Source: Alloalcanivorax profundimaris (GTDB taxonomy: Bacteria > Pseudomonadota > Gammaproteobacteria > Pseudomonadales > Alcanivoracaceae). From it: a DNA stretch of 64,000 nucleotides. The stretch spans positions 47,443 to 111,442 of the forward strand of contig NZ_JABJWH010000016.1 of assembly GCF_015265435.1 (NCBI RefSeq), given 5' to 3'. Shown piece by piece: positions 26,649 through 36,869 of this stretch (position 1 is the stretch's first letter; every line of letters starts with the position of its first letter). A model generated the notes under the pieces. That model made no database searches, was not told the origin of the DNA, and saw nothing but the letters and a program-made list of their open reading frames with translations. Made by a program: the position numbers and the translations under genes.

Positions 26649-27704
26649 GTGACCACCACGCAACGCAATCGCCGCCTCGCCATGGGCCTGGGCCTGATCG
26701 TCGCCCTGGCCGTGGTGCTCTGGCTGGTGTTTGGCGGCCGCCGCTATGTCGGCACCGAGAACGCCTATGTGAAGATCGATATGGTATCGCTGACCGCCGA
26801 CGTGAGCGGGCCCCTGGTCAGCGTCAACGTGGATCGCAACCAGGCGGTCACGAAAGGGCAGGTGCTCGCCGAGGTGGATCCGGAACCGTATCGGATCGCC
26901 CTGGAGGAAGCCCGCGCCGATCAACAGGCGGTGCGCAATCGGATTCTCTCCGAGCGCGCCGATTACGCCCGCCTGGAAGCCCAGCAAAGCCAGGCGCGCC
27001 GTGATCTGGCCTACTACCAGCGCGAGCTGGACCGGTTCCAGGGCCTGGACCGGGTGGCGGTGTCCAAGTCGCAGTTGGACGGCGCCGAGCAGAAACGGGA
27101 TCAGGCCCGCTCCCAGCGGGACGTGATCGGCCAGGAGCTGGCCAGCCTCAAGGCGCGGCTGGGCGGCGGCCCGGACGTGCCGGTGGAAGAGCACCCGGAC
27201 TATCAGGCGGCCACCGCCAAGCTGGAGAAGGCCCGCTACGACCTGGCGCACACCCGCATCGTGGCGCCGGCGGATGGCGTCGTCGGCGGCTCCACGCCGA
27301 TGCAGGGCGAGCGGGTCAACGCCGGCGTGCCGGTATTCACCCTGGCCAAGAACCACTCCGCCTGGGTGGAAGCGAATCTCAAGGAAACCCAGCTCACCAA
27401 TGTGCGCGAGGGGCAGGAGGTCGAGGTGGAGGTGGACACCTATCCCGGCGTCACCTGGAAGGCCACGGTGCAGAGCCTGAGCCCGGCCACCGGTTCCGAA
27501 TACGCCCTGATCCCGCCCCAGAACGCCAGCGGCAACTGGGTGAAGGTGGTGCAGCGGGTGCCGGTGAAGCTCCACCTCACCGATGTGGACGGCAAGCCGC
27601 CGCTGCGCGCCGGCATGAGCGCCGAGATTTCCATCGATACCGGGGCGTCGCTGTTCGGTGACGGCCAGGAACAACCGGCCAGGACCGCCGATGCCACGCA
27701 TTAA
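26649..27704 (+). CDS. EmrA-like membrane fusion protein (HlyD family)
   Basis: Periplasmic adaptor linking an inner-membrane pump to an outer-membrane channel. The 351 residues have one N-terminal membrane anchor (about 11-29), the biotinyl-lipoyl half V-S-G-P-L-V-S-V-N-V-D-x-N-Q-x-V-x-K-G-Q-V-L, a coiled-coil hairpin (about 85-180) and the second lipoyl half with I-V-A-P-A-D-G-V-V-G, then a beta barrel. The start is GTG 26649. The end overlaps the start of the MFS gene by 14 bases, so the two are translationally coupled. Substrates are unknown. Confidence 0.92.
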   Translation: MTTTQRNRRLAMGLGLIVALAVVLWLVFGGRRYVGTENAYVKIDMVSLTADVSGPLVSVNVDRNQAVTKGQVLAEVDPEPYRIALEEARADQQAVRNRILSERADYARLEAQQSQARRDLAYYQRELDRFQGLDRVAVSKSQLDGAEQKRDQARSQRDVIGQELASLKARLGGGPDVPVEEHPDYQAATAKLEKARYDLAHTRIVAPADGVVGGSTPMQGERVNAGVPVFTLAKNHSAWVEANLKETQLTNVREGQEVEVEVDTYPGVTWKATVQSLSPATGSEYALIPPQNASGNWVKVVQRVPVKLHLTDVDGKPPLRAGMSAEISIDTGASLFGDGQEQPARTADATH

Positions 27705-29175
27705 CGACCAGCGCCTGGTCACGGCCAGCATCATGCTGGCCACGATCATGCAGGTGCTGGATACCACCATCGCCAACGTGGCCCTGCCGCACATGCAGGG
27801 CAGCCTGTCGGCGAGCACCGATCAGATCACCTGGGTGCTGACCTCCTACATCGTGTCGGCGGCGATCATGACGCCGGCGGTGGGGTTCTTCGCCGGGCGC
27901 ATGGGCCGGCGCCGTCTGTTCCTGTGGTCGGTGGCCGGGTTCACGGTGGCGTCCGGTCTGTGCGGCCTGTCCGCCAACCTGGACCAGATGGTCATGTTCC
28001 GCATCCTGCAGGGTGTTTTCGGCGCCGCTCTGGTGCCGCTGTCCCAATCGGTGCTGTTGGACGCCTACCCGGTGGAAAAGCATGGCCAGGCCATGGCGAT
28101 CTGGGGCATGGGCGTGATGGTGGGGCCGATTCTGGGGCCCACCCTGGGTGGCTGGCTCACCGAGTGGTACAGCTGGCGCTGGGTGTTCTACATCAATCTG
28201 CCGTTCGGGCTGCTGGCGTTCGCGGGCATCTGGCTGAGCGTGGCGGAGACGGAAACCCGCAAAATACGCTTCGACCTGATGGGGTTCGCCTATCTGGGGC
28301 TGGCCATCGGCGCCTTCCAGTTGATGCTCGACCGGGGGGAGCAGGAGAAGTGGTTCGAGAGTTTCGAGATCCAGATCGAGGCCCTGCTGGCGGCGCTGGG
28401 TTTCTATCTGTTCCTGGTCCACTCGCTGACCAAGAAGGACCCGTTCATCAATCTGAGTCTGTTCAAGGACCGCAACTTCGTCACCGGCGTGGTGTTCATC
28501 TTCGTGGTGGGCATCATCCTGCTCGCCACCATGGCCCTGCTGCCGCCTTTCCTGCAGCAATGGAAGGACTACCCGGCGGTAACCACGGGGCTGGTGCTGG
28601 CGCCCCGGGGCCTGGGGTCCATGTTCTCGATGATGCTGGTGGGGCGGCTTATGCGAACCCGCCTGGACCCGCGCGTACTGGTGGTCGCCGGCCTGATGCT
28701 GATTACCCTGTCGCTGCACGAGATGGCCGGTTTCACCCTGGAGGTGAGCCGCGACACCCTGATCTGGACCGGCGTGCTTCAAGGCCTGGGCCTGGGGCTG
28801 GTGTTCGTGCCCGCCAGCGCGCTCACCTACGCCACCCTCAAGCCGGAGCTGCGCACCGAGGGGGCGTCGCTGTTTTCCCTGTCCCGTAACCTGGGCTCCA
28901 GCGTGGGCATCTCGATCATGACCGCCATGCTGTCGCGCAATATGTGGATCAATCAGCAGCAGCTGGGTGAGCATGTTCAGCTGGGGGCCTGGATCAGCCA
29001 GGGGTTGCCGATGAAGGACATGGTCGGCGGGGTGCCGGCGGCGCTCTATCAGACCCTGATGGGGCAGGCGGCGGAGATCAGTTACATGAACGATTTCCGA
29101 CTGCTTATGTGGATCAACATGGCGGCGATTCCGCTGGTGTTCCTGCTCAAGCACAGCCGGCCGGCGACTCCGTAG
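27691..29175 (+). CDS. EmrB/DHA2-family MFS drug efflux transporter
   Basis: Proton-driven multidrug exporter with about 14 membrane segments over 494 residues. The N-terminal motif L-D-T-T-I-A-N-V-A-L-P (residues about 20-30) is the DHA2 signature, followed by W-V-L-T-S-Y and the loop 2-3 motif G-x-x-x-x-R-x-G-R-R. The order marR-emrA-emrB indicates a tripartite pump that borrows a TolC-type outer channel encoded elsewhere. ATG 27691 is preferred over an upstream GTG at 27658 because homology begins there and AGGA precedes it. Confidence 0.92.
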   Translation: MPRINDQRLVTASIMLATIMQVLDTTIANVALPHMQGSLSASTDQITWVLTSYIVSAAIMTPAVGFFAGRMGRRRLFLWSVAGFTVASGLCGLSANLDQMVMFRILQGVFGAALVPLSQSVLLDAYPVEKHGQAMAIWGMGVMVGPILGPTLGGWLTEWYSWRWVFYINLPFGLLAFAGIWLSVAETETRKIRFDLMGFAYLGLAIGAFQLMLDRGEQEKWFESFEIQIEALLAALGFYLFLVHSLTKKDPFINLSLFKDRNFVTGVVFIFVVGIILLATMALLPPFLQQWKDYPAVTTGLVLAPRGLGSMFSMMLVGRLMRTRLDPRVLVVAGLMLITLSLHEMAGFTLEVSRDTLIWTGVLQGLGLGLVFVPASALTYATLKPELRTEGASLFSLSRNLGSSVGISIMTAMLSRNMWINQQQLGEHVQLGAWISQGLPMKDMVGGVPAALYQTLMGQAAEISYMNDFRLLMWINMAAIPLVFLLKHSRPATP

Positions 29176-29235
29176 CTTTTTGGGAAGCGGTACGCCGCCC
29201 GGTTGCTCCTACGGCAATGCCGCCGATCCGCGAGA

Positions 29236-29264
29236 ACAAAAAAGGGCGCCGTTAAGGCGCCCTT
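29236..29264 (-). terminator. acs terminator (- strand), between convergent genes
   Basis: AAGGGCGCC (29242-29250) and GGCGCCCTT (29256-29264) form a 9-bp stem. On the - strand the stem is followed by a run of seven T residues, so it terminates acs. The + strand emrB transcript meets only a weak T-run. Confidence 0.88.
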
Positions 29265-29286
29265 GTTGGTGGTGGCCCGGCCGGCG

Positions 29287-31233
<1,947 letters not shown>

Positions 31234-31472
31234 AACTGCCTCCTTCGTACTACCCGCTGGTATTTGTTATTCCCGCGTGACGCGGGAGCCGTATTCGTAT
31301 GGCGACGCATTATCCCGCCCGACCGGGCCGGACTGAATTCCACCATGGTCTATAAAGATGGCGGCTATACATACTGTAGATCGGATACGAAGGGCCTGCA
31401 TCCCGGACTACGACTAAAGGGGAATGGCCGGCGCGGGCACGGTGGGTAGGATGGAAGGTTCGCGAGGGGCGC
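31234..31472. other. Non-coding acs upstream region
   Basis: The ~240 bases between acs and the panD terminator hold no gene. Just before the acs ribosome site is a palindrome, TCCCGCGT-G-ACGCGGGA (about 31272-31288), which would form an 8-bp hairpin in the acs 5' UTR. Further up (31350-31390) is an AT-richer stretch suitable for the promoter, but I cannot assign -35/-10 boxes or an activator site with confidence. Confidence 0.5.
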
Positions 31473-31502
31473 AAAAGAAACGCCGGCGCGAGGGCCGGCG
31501 TT
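31473..31502 (-). terminator. panD operon terminator
   Basis: AACGCCGGC (31479-31487) and GCCGGCGTT (31494-31502) form a 9-bp stem with a 6-base loop. On the - strand it is followed by TTTCTTTT. It ends the pcnB-folK-dgk-panBCD run. Confidence 0.85.
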
Positions 31503-31553
31503 CATGAAAAGAGTCAACCGTGAAACGGTCGAGGCGGCGGGCGCCGCGCGGAA

Positions 31554-31934
31554 TCAGGCCACCTGGACCGGAATCGCGTTGCTGGTGCCTTTCACCGCGT
31601 TGCCTTCGCCCATGTAAATCAGGCGGGGCTTGTAGTTGATCAGCTCGGAACTGCCGTAGCTGGCGTAGGCGCAGATGATCACCCGGTGACCCGGCTGCGC
31701 CTTGTGGGCGGCGGCGCCGTTCACGGAGATGATTTTGGAGCCTTCTTCGCCACGAATGGCGTAGGTTTCGAAGCGCTCGCCGTTATCCAGGTTGTAGATC
31801 TGGATCTGCTCGTACTCCAGGATACCGGCCATGTCCATCAACTCGCCGTCGATGGCGCAGGAGCCTTCATACTCGAGTTCCGCGTGGGTCACGCGGGCCT
31901 GGTGCAACTTGGCTTTCAGCATGGTGCACTGCAT
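31554..31934 (-). CDS. panD: Aspartate 1-decarboxylase
   Basis: Pyruvoyl enzyme making beta-alanine for pantothenate. The 126-residue proenzyme has the self-cleavage site Gly24-Ser25 in Y-E-G-S-C-A-I-D and the conserved [11 protein letters not shown], with Tyr58 and Asn72-type residues (S-V-N-G-A-A-A). The start ATG 31934 has GAGGTA 6 bases upstream. An open frame extends far upstream through panC but is only the high-GC shadow. Last gene of the pan operon, 131 bases after panC. Confidence 0.97.
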   Translation of the reverse strand: MQCTMLKAKLHQARVTHAELEYEGSCAIDGELMDMAGILEYEQIQIYNLDNGERFETYAIRGEEGSKIISVNGAAAHKAQPGHRVIICAYASYGSSELINYKPRLIYMGEGNAVKGTSNAIPVQVA

Positions 31935-32065
31935 GTCGGGTACCTCTCTGAACAACCCCGGGCGGGCCCGTCGGGCCGGCCTCCGCGAGGGGCCGGCAGT
32001 ATGCATGAACCCCTGGTCACATACAAGAAAACAGCCTGTTTCCTGACCAGTGGGCGTTGAGTCTA

Positions 32066-32920
32066 TCAGGCCGCCGGCAGCGACAACGTCAGATTGTCGA
32101 TCAATCTGGGTCGGCCCAGCCGGGCGGCGGCGGCGATCACCAGCTCCCGGTCCTCGGCGGCCGCCGGCGCCAGGGTGGTGGCGTTGGCCACGGTCACGTA
32201 ATCCACGTCGAAGCCATGTTCCGCCAGGGACACGGCGATGCGTTTCTCCAGGGCCCGGTAGTCCCGCTCGCCCTGTTCCACGGCGCGCCGCGCGTCCTGC
32301 AGGTGCTGTTGCAACAGCGGTGCCCGGGCGCGCTCGGTTTCGGTGAGAAAGCCGTTGCGCGAGCTCATCGCCAGGCCATCCGCCTCGCGGGCGGTGGGGG
32401 CGCCGATCAGGCGGATCGGAAACAGCAGTTCGGCGGCCATGCGGCGCAGAATCGCCAGCTGCTGGAAGTCCTTCTCGCCGAACACCGCCACGTCCGGCTG
32501 CACGATGTTGAACAGCTTGCTGACCACGGTGGCCACGCCGCGGAAATGGCCCGGGCGGTCGGCGCCGCACAGGTAGTCGCCCAGGGCATCCACGTCCACC
32601 CAGGTGCGGTTGGCGCCGAGCGGGTACATGGCCTCCACGGTGGGCGCGAACAGCACTTCCACGCCGGCCTCGCGGAGCCGGGCGGCGTCCGCGTCCAGGG
32701 TGCGCGGATAGGCGTCGAAGTCCTCGCCGGGGCCGAACTGGGTGGGGTTGACGAAGATCGATACCACCACCCGGTCGCAATGGCGCCGCGCTTCGCGCAT
32801 CAGACTCAGATGGCCGTCGTGGAGGTTGCCCATGGTGGGCACCAGCCCGATGGTATGACCCGCGTGGCGCCATTGCGCCACGAGCTCGCGTACTTCGGCG
32901 ACGCCGTGCAGTTGTTCCAT
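32066..32920 (-). CDS. panC: Pantothenate synthetase (pantoate-beta-alanine ligase)
   Basis: Joins pantoate and beta-alanine with ATP. The 284-residue protein has [11 protein letters not shown] (HIGH-like), [15 protein letters not shown], the active-site G-A-x-R-P-G-H-F-x-G-V-A-T-V-V equivalent ([10 protein letters not shown]), F-G-E-K-D-F-Q-Q-L, and the M-S-S-R-N KMSKS-like motif. Start ATG 32920 lies 2 bases after the panB stop, so the two are translated as a pair. Confidence 0.97.
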   Translation of the reverse strand: MEQLHGVAEVRELVAQWRHAGHTIGLVPTMGNLHDGHLSLMREARRHCDRVVVSIFVNPTQFGPGEDFDAYPRTLDADAARLREAGVEVLFAPTVEAMYPLGANRTWVDVDALGDYLCGADRPGHFRGVATVVSKLFNIVQPDVAVFGEKDFQQLAILRRMAAELLFPIRLIGAPTAREADGLAMSSRNGFLTETERARAPLLQQHLQDARRAVEQGERDYRALEKRIAVSLAEHGFDVDYVTVANATTLAPAAAEDRELVIAAAARLGRPRLIDNLTLSLPAA

Positions 32921-32922
32921 GA

Positions 32923-33711
32923 TCAGAAGCAGTGTTCGTCGGCGGGGAAGTGGCCGTCCTGGACGGCCCGGTGGTAGGCGCGGAAGGCGCCGGCCACATC
33001 GCCGCCGCCGTCCGGCATGAAATCCTTCACGAAGCGCGCCGGGCGCGGGTTCAGGCCCAGCATGTCGTGCATCACCAGCACCTGGCCGTCGCATTCCGGC
33101 GCGGCGCCGATGCCGATCACCGGGGCCGCCACGGCGGCGGTGATCTCCGCGCTCAGGGTGCGCGGCACGCATTCCAGCACGAACAGGGCGGTGCCGGCGC
33201 GGTCCAGCTCGCAGGCGGCCTCGAGCAGCTCCCGGGCGCCGTGTTCGTCCTTGCCCTGCACCCGGTAGCCGCCGAAGGCGTTCACCGCCTGCGGCGTCAG
33301 GCCCAGGTGGGCGCACACCGGAATACCATTGCGTTTCAATACCTTGACCGCGTCGGCCAGCCAGGCGCCGCCTTCCAGTTTGATCACGTTGGCGCCGGCC
33401 TGCATCAGGGCGGTGGCCGCCTCCAGGGTGCGTTCCAGGGTGGCGGCGCCCATGAAGGGCACGTCGGCGATGATCAGGCTGCCCTGGTTGCCGCGGGCCA
33501 CGCACTCGGTGTGGTAGACCATCTGTTCCAGGGTCACCGGCACGGTGCTGTCGCGGCCCTGGACCACGTTGCCCAGGGAGTCGCCGATCAGCATGGCGTC
33601 CACCCCGGCCTCGCTGATCAGGCGCGAGAAGGTGGCGTCATAGGCGGTGAGGACGGAGAATTTCTCGCCGTCCTCCTTGCGTTTCTTGAGGGTGCGGATG
33701 GTAACGGGCAT
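32923..33711 (-). CDS. panB: 3-methyl-2-oxobutanoate hydroxymethyltransferase
   Basis: First committed step of pantothenate synthesis: transfers a hydroxymethyl group from methylene-THF to ketoisovalerate. The 262-residue barrel has [20 protein letters not shown], the Mg-binding region [14 protein letters not shown] and I-G-I-G-A-x-x-x-C-D-G-Q-V-L-V. panB-panC-panD together make pantothenate. panB follows the deoxynucleoside kinase gene after 18 bases. Confidence 0.97.
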   Translation of the reverse strand: MPVTIRTLKKRKEDGEKFSVLTAYDATFSRLISEAGVDAMLIGDSLGNVVQGRDSTVPVTLEQMVYHTECVARGNQGSLIIADVPFMGAATLERTLEAATALMQAGANVIKLEGGAWLADAVKVLKRNGIPVCAHLGLTPQAVNAFGGYRVQGKDEHGARELLEAACELDRAGTALFVLECVPRTLSAEITAAVAAPVIGIGAAPECDGQVLVMHDMLGLNPRPARFVKDFMPDGGGDVAGAFRAYHRAVQDGHFPADEHCF

Positions 33712-33729
33712 GGGAGCTCCCTTGGGACG

Positions 33730-34407
33730 CTATACCAGCGGGCGGGGGTTAAAATAGTGTCGCCCCGTGCGGATGTCCAGCAACTCGCCCACCAACTGCT
33801 CATAGTCCGCCTCGCCATTGACCAGATCGATCTCGGCGGCGTTGACGATCAGCAGCGGCGCGCCGTCATAAAAATGGAAGAAACGGGTGTAGGCGTCGTT
33901 GAGGCGCGCCAGGTAGTCCGGGTCGACGCGCTGCTCGAAATCATTGCCCCGTTTCTGTACCCGCTGGCGCAGCACGCCGGTGGGGGCCTGCAGGTAGATC
34001 ACCAGATCCGGGGCCGGCGCGTCCAGCAGCATGTGCCGGTAGACGTTGTCGTAGAGGGCGAATTCGTCCTCGTCCAGGGTCACCTCGGCGAACAGCCGGT
34101 TCTTGTCGATCAGGAAATCCGCCACCTTGGGACCGGTGAACAGGTCCTGCTGGCGCATCTGGCGGAGCTGGTCGGCGCGTTGGAACAGAAAGAACAGCTC
34201 GGTTTGCAGGGCGTAGCGGGCCGGATCCTGGTAGAAGCGGGTCAGAAAGGGGTTGTCCTCGGCCTGTTCGAGCAGGGTGTCGAAGCCGAAGGTGTCCGCC
34301 AGCCGTCGCGTGAGCGTGGTCTTGCCCACGCCGATGGGCCCCTCCACGGCGATGAAGCGGGGCAGTTCGCCGCTGGCGCGGAGCCGGTTGATGCGTTCAG
34401 TCAGCAA
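33730..34407 (-). CDS. Deoxynucleoside kinase (dNK family)
   Basis: A 225-residue P-loop kinase of the deoxyadenosine/deoxyguanosine kinase family. It has G-P-I-G-V-G-K-T-T (about 24-32), an E-x-x-x-x-N-P-F-L substrate segment, the Q-x-x-F-F-L-F-Q-R lid helix, a D-R/D-K type motif (F-L-I-D-K-N-R-L-F-A) and the R-x-x-x-R arginine lid (L-R-Q-R-V-Q-K-R-G). It salvages deoxynucleosides, but which base is not decidable from sequence. It starts inside the end of folK (11-base overlap) and precedes panB, so it is part of the same operon. Confidence 0.88.
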   Translation of the reverse strand: MLTERINRLRASGELPRFIAVEGPIGVGKTTLTRRLADTFGFDTLLEQAEDNPFLTRFYQDPARYALQTELFFLFQRADQLRQMRQQDLFTGPKVADFLIDKNRLFAEVTLDEDEFALYDNVYRHMLLDAPAPDLVIYLQAPTGVLRQRVQKRGNDFEQRVDPDYLARLNDAYTRFFHFYDGAPLLIVNAAEIDLVNGEADYEQLVGELLDIRTGRHYFNPRPLV

Positions 34408-34897
34408 ACTGGTCCTCCTCCAGGCGATGCAGCCGGTGCAGGGGCTGATCGGCCACCGATGCCCAATGGTCGGCCACCGGGGTGCCGTCCGGCAAGCGGC
34501 AATCCGGCAGGCGGTCCAGCAGCGGGCGCAGCACGAAGGCGCGGCGGGTCATTTCCGGGTGCGGTACCACCAGCCGGGGCAGCCGGATACTGGCCTCGCC
34601 CCACAGCAGCATGTCCAGGTCCAGGGTGCGTTCGCCCCAGTGGCGGCGGCGCTCGCGGCCGGCGGCCTGCTCCAGACCTTGCAGGGCGTCGAGCAGCGCC
34701 AGCGGGTCCAGGGTGGTTTCCAGCAGGGCCACGGCGTTGACATAGTCGGGCTGGTCCTGGGGGCCCACCGGGGCGGTGCTGTACAGGTCGGAGTGGCCGC
34801 GCAGGCGGGTGTCGGGCAGGCCGGCGAGGGCCTTCAGGGCCGCCGTGACCTGAGACTCCGGATCGTTCAGGTTGCTGCCCAGGCCGATCACAACCAT
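34397..34897 (-). CDS. folK: HPPK, 2-amino-4-hydroxy-6-hydroxymethyldihydropteridine diphosphokinase
   Basis: Pyrophosphorylates the pterin that FolP uses. The 166 residues contain G-L-G-S-N-L-N-D-P, Y-x-T-A-P-V-G-x-x-x-Q-P-D-Y-V-N-A-V, R-x-R-R-H-W-G-E-R-T-L-D-L-D-M-L (the catalytic Asp pair) and the V-P-H-P-E-M-x-R-R-A-F-V-L-R-P-L motif. I chose ATG 34897, where homology begins, 4 bases after the pcnB stop. The longer upstream frame is the shadow of pcnB. pcnB-folK is a widely conserved pair. Confidence 0.97.
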   Translation of the reverse strand: MVVIGLGSNLNDPESQVTAALKALAGLPDTRLRGHSDLYSTAPVGPQDQPDYVNAVALLETTLDPLALLDALQGLEQAAGRERRRHWGERTLDLDMLLWGEASIRLPRLVVPHPEMTRRAFVLRPLLDRLPDCRLPDGTPVADHWASVADQPLHRLHRLEEDQFAD

Positions 34898-34901
34898 GGG
34901 G

Positions 34902-36236
34902 TCAATCCTTGTTGCCGCCGGACCGGGGGCGCCGGCGGCGCCGACGGCGGCCGCCGCCACCTCCGCCACCACCGCCTTGATTGGGGCCCAGCGCCTGGAC
35001 CATGTCGTAGCGCTCCTGCTCGTCGAGCTGTTGGTAACGGGTCCACCAGGCGCCCAGGCCGGGCTTGATCTCGCCGGCGTCCTCGCGCAGCAGCAGGAAG
35101 TCATAGGCGGCACGGAAGCGCGGATGCTGAATCAGGGTTTCCGCGCGCTTGCCACCGCGCCGTGGCAGCCGTTGCTGCAGATCCCACATTTCCCGCATCA
35201 CCGTGGAGAAGCGGCGTGGCACGGCGGTGTGATCCACCTGTTGGGCGAGCGCCCAGCCGGCGGCCTTGTGCAGGGCCGGCGCCGGCGGCATGCCGTCGCC
35301 GCGCAGCTTGTCGAAGCGGGCCACCACCACCGGCCACAGCAACACCGCCAGGATAAAGGCCGGGGTCACCGGCTTGTCCTGGGCCAGGCGCCGATCGGTG
35401 TTGTCCATGGCGGCCAGGATCAGCCGTTCCCAGAGTTCGCCCTGGTCGCCGGTCAGGCATTCCTCGGTTTCCGGGAACAGGAAGGTGAACAGGCCCAGCT
35501 GGCGCAGTTCGGTGTAGGAGGCGCGGGCATGGCCGCTGAGAAACAGCTTGAGCACCTCGTCGAACAGGCGCGCCGGCGGCACCTGCAGCAGCAGTTCCGC
35601 GAGGCCGGGAATCGGTCCGGCGGTGCCGGCGTCCAGCTCGAAGCCGAGCTTGGCGGCGAAGCGGGCGGCGCGCAGCATGCGCACCGGGTCTTCCCGGTAG
35701 CGCTGTTCCGGGTCGCCGATCAGCCGGATCACGCCCCGCTCGATGTCGCGGCGGCTCTGGACGAAATCGTAGAGCGCGAAATCGGCGATGTTGTAGTAAA
35801 GGGCGTTGATGGTGAAATCGCGGCGCAGGGCGTCTTCCTGGATGCTGCCCCAGACATTGTCACGCAGCACCAGGCCGGTTTCCTCATGGGCCAGGTGCTG
35901 GTCCTCGTCCAGGTCATCGCGCTGGAAGGCGCGGAAGGTGGACACCTCGATCACCTCGCGGCCAAAACGCACGTGCACGATCTGGAAGCGCCGGCCGATG
36001 ATGCGGCTGCGCTTGAACAGCCGGTGCACTTCCTCCGGGGTGGCGTCGGTGACCACGTCGAAGTCCTTGGGCTCGCGGCCGCTGAGCAGATCGCGCAGGC
36101 AGCCGCCCACCAGGTAGGCCTCGAAGCCGGCCTTATGCAGCCCGTAGAGCACATTGAGGGCGGCTCGGGACACGTCCTTGCGCGAAATCGGATGCTGATC
36201 GCGGGGGATGACCCGCGCTTCCGGAAGCCGGGGCAT
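34902..36236 (-). CDS. pcnB: Poly(A) polymerase I with poly-Gly/poly-Arg tail
   Basis: Adds poly(A) tails that speed RNA decay. The 444-residue call has the nucleotidyltransferase core V-G-G-C-L-R-D-L-L-S-G-R-E-P-K-D-F-D-V-V-T-D, the R-R-x-x-I-x-H-V fold, L-R-R-D-F-T-I-N-A-L and E-D-x-x-R-M-L-R-A-x-R-F. The C-terminus ends in about nine Gly, seven Arg and P-R-S-G-G-N-K-D. Start is uncertain: the frame is open to 36485 and an ATG at 36350 would add 38 residues, but codons between 36236 and 36350 have much lower GC at position three than the genome norm, so I favour 36236. Confidence 0.93.
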   Translation of the reverse strand: MPRLPEARVIPRDQHPISRKDVSRAALNVLYGLHKAGFEAYLVGGCLRDLLSGREPKDFDVVTDATPEEVHRLFKRSRIIGRRFQIVHVRFGREVIEVSTFRAFQRDDLDEDQHLAHEETGLVLRDNVWGSIQEDALRRDFTINALYYNIADFALYDFVQSRRDIERGVIRLIGDPEQRYREDPVRMLRAARFAAKLGFELDAGTAGPIPGLAELLLQVPPARLFDEVLKLFLSGHARASYTELRQLGLFTFLFPETEECLTGDQGELWERLILAAMDNTDRRLAQDKPVTPAFILAVLLWPVVVARFDKLRGDGMPPAPALHKAAGWALAQQVDHTAVPRRFSTVMREMWDLQQRLPRRGGKRAETLIQHPRFRAAYDFLLLREDAGEIKPGLGAWWTRYQQLDEQERYDMVQALGPNQGGGGGGGGGRRRRRRRPRSGGNKD

Positions 36237-36472
36237 GGCGGGGGAACCTTTGCGCAGGAGACGGGTCCAGAGGAGTACAAGCGGTCGAGAGATGCGAGTC
36301 CAAAGGAGCGGGAGAAATGCCGCTGGGCGCTCTGAGAATCTGGATGCCATTGAGCAAAAAACGTCCTGACGAGATGAAAGGCGGCATGGTAGCACTTTTT
36401 GGCCGCCACCGGTCACGCGATCTGGAGAAAGGGCCCGGTTTCGGGTTACCATTCCGCCCTGGTCCAGAAAGT

Positions 36473-36503
36473 AAAAAGGGACCACAACCTTGGTCGTGGT
36501 CCC
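36473..36503 (-). terminator. Strong intrinsic terminator of the crcZ-like RNA (- strand)
   Basis: On the - strand GGGACCAC...GTGGTCCC, extended inward by ACC/GGT, forms a long stem running into five T residues. It ends a - strand transcript about 240 bases upstream of the pcnB start. It therefore cannot serve pcnB and points to a separate RNA gene in the cbrB-pcnB gap. Confidence 0.88.
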
Positions 36504-36688
36504 CTATGCGCTGATTCTGTTGTTGTTATTGTTTGTGTTGTTTTCTGCCTTGCGCCGTAACCAATTTTCGCTACGGCATTTGCTTCGGGCTCAACGTTTA
36601 TTCTTCTTCTTTTCTTGTTCTTATTGTGAGCCTTCACCGCCTTGGTTGTTTTGTTTATCTGGCGTGGGATTCATAGTGCATGGATGGA
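36473..36688 (-). ncRNA. crcZ: CrcZ-like small RNA (Hfq/Crc decoy candidate)
   Basis: No credible protein is encoded here, and base composition drops sharply compared with both neighbours. On the - strand there are three A-rich tracts of the type bound by the Hfq distal face: 36656-36644 (AAACAAAACAACC), 36627-36596 (a continuous A-R-N run with AAUAAGAACAAG and AGAAGAAGAA), and 36547-36517 (AACAAUAACAACAAC). Between them are hairpins (GTGA-AGGC-TCAC; GCCGTA...TACGGC), and a strong terminator follows. The position between cbrB and pcnB is that of crcZ in Pseudomonas, where the RNA titrates Hfq/Crc and lifts catabolite repression. About 215 nt is shorter than the ~370-410 nt I recall for Pseudomonas. 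The 5' end is a guess based on a weak TTGTAA-N16-TGCAAT promoter (36722-36695). Confidence 0.75.
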
Positions 36689-36775
36689 TTTTGCATTGCA
36701 ACAGGTTGTTAAAGCCTTACAAAACAACCACTTACGGAAATTTTGAAAAATGGGGTGGTGGCGAGGGGCGCGCGG

Positions 36776-36814
36776 GGTAACGCACCTGTTACCGCGCTGT
36801 GTAGTAAGGTAACA
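36776..36814 (-). promoter_or_regulatory. Candidate CbrB binding sites upstream of the crcZ-like RNA
   Basis: Three half-sites GGTAAC (36776-36781), GTTACC (36788-36793) and GGTAAC (36808-36813) lie in alternating orientation. The outer pair reads TGTTACC-N14-GGTAACA, which resembles the inverted TGTTAC/GTAACA motif I recall for pseudomonad CbrB. The centre is about 100 bases upstream of the predicted RNA start, where an enhancer or activator site is expected. Confidence 0.6.
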
Positions 36815-36869
36815 CTTCTGGGTGGCCCGCCCGTGGCCGGCGCCGTCACCGCCGGAAGCAAGAGCGAAA

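Noticed and set aside
31935..32999. A 481-residue - strand frame reading through panC into panD.
   Set aside because: The upstream part is an out-of-frame reading of panC; only the last 126 residues are real (PanD, with its own ribosome site at 31934).
36490..36780. A 96-residue + strand ORF (Leu/Phe/Ser-rich start) in the cbrB-pcnB gap.
   Set aside because: It lies antisense to the A-rich tracts of the crcZ-like RNA; its Phe/Leu content just reflects the complementary T-rich sequence, codon use is unlike the genome, and no good ribosome site precedes it.
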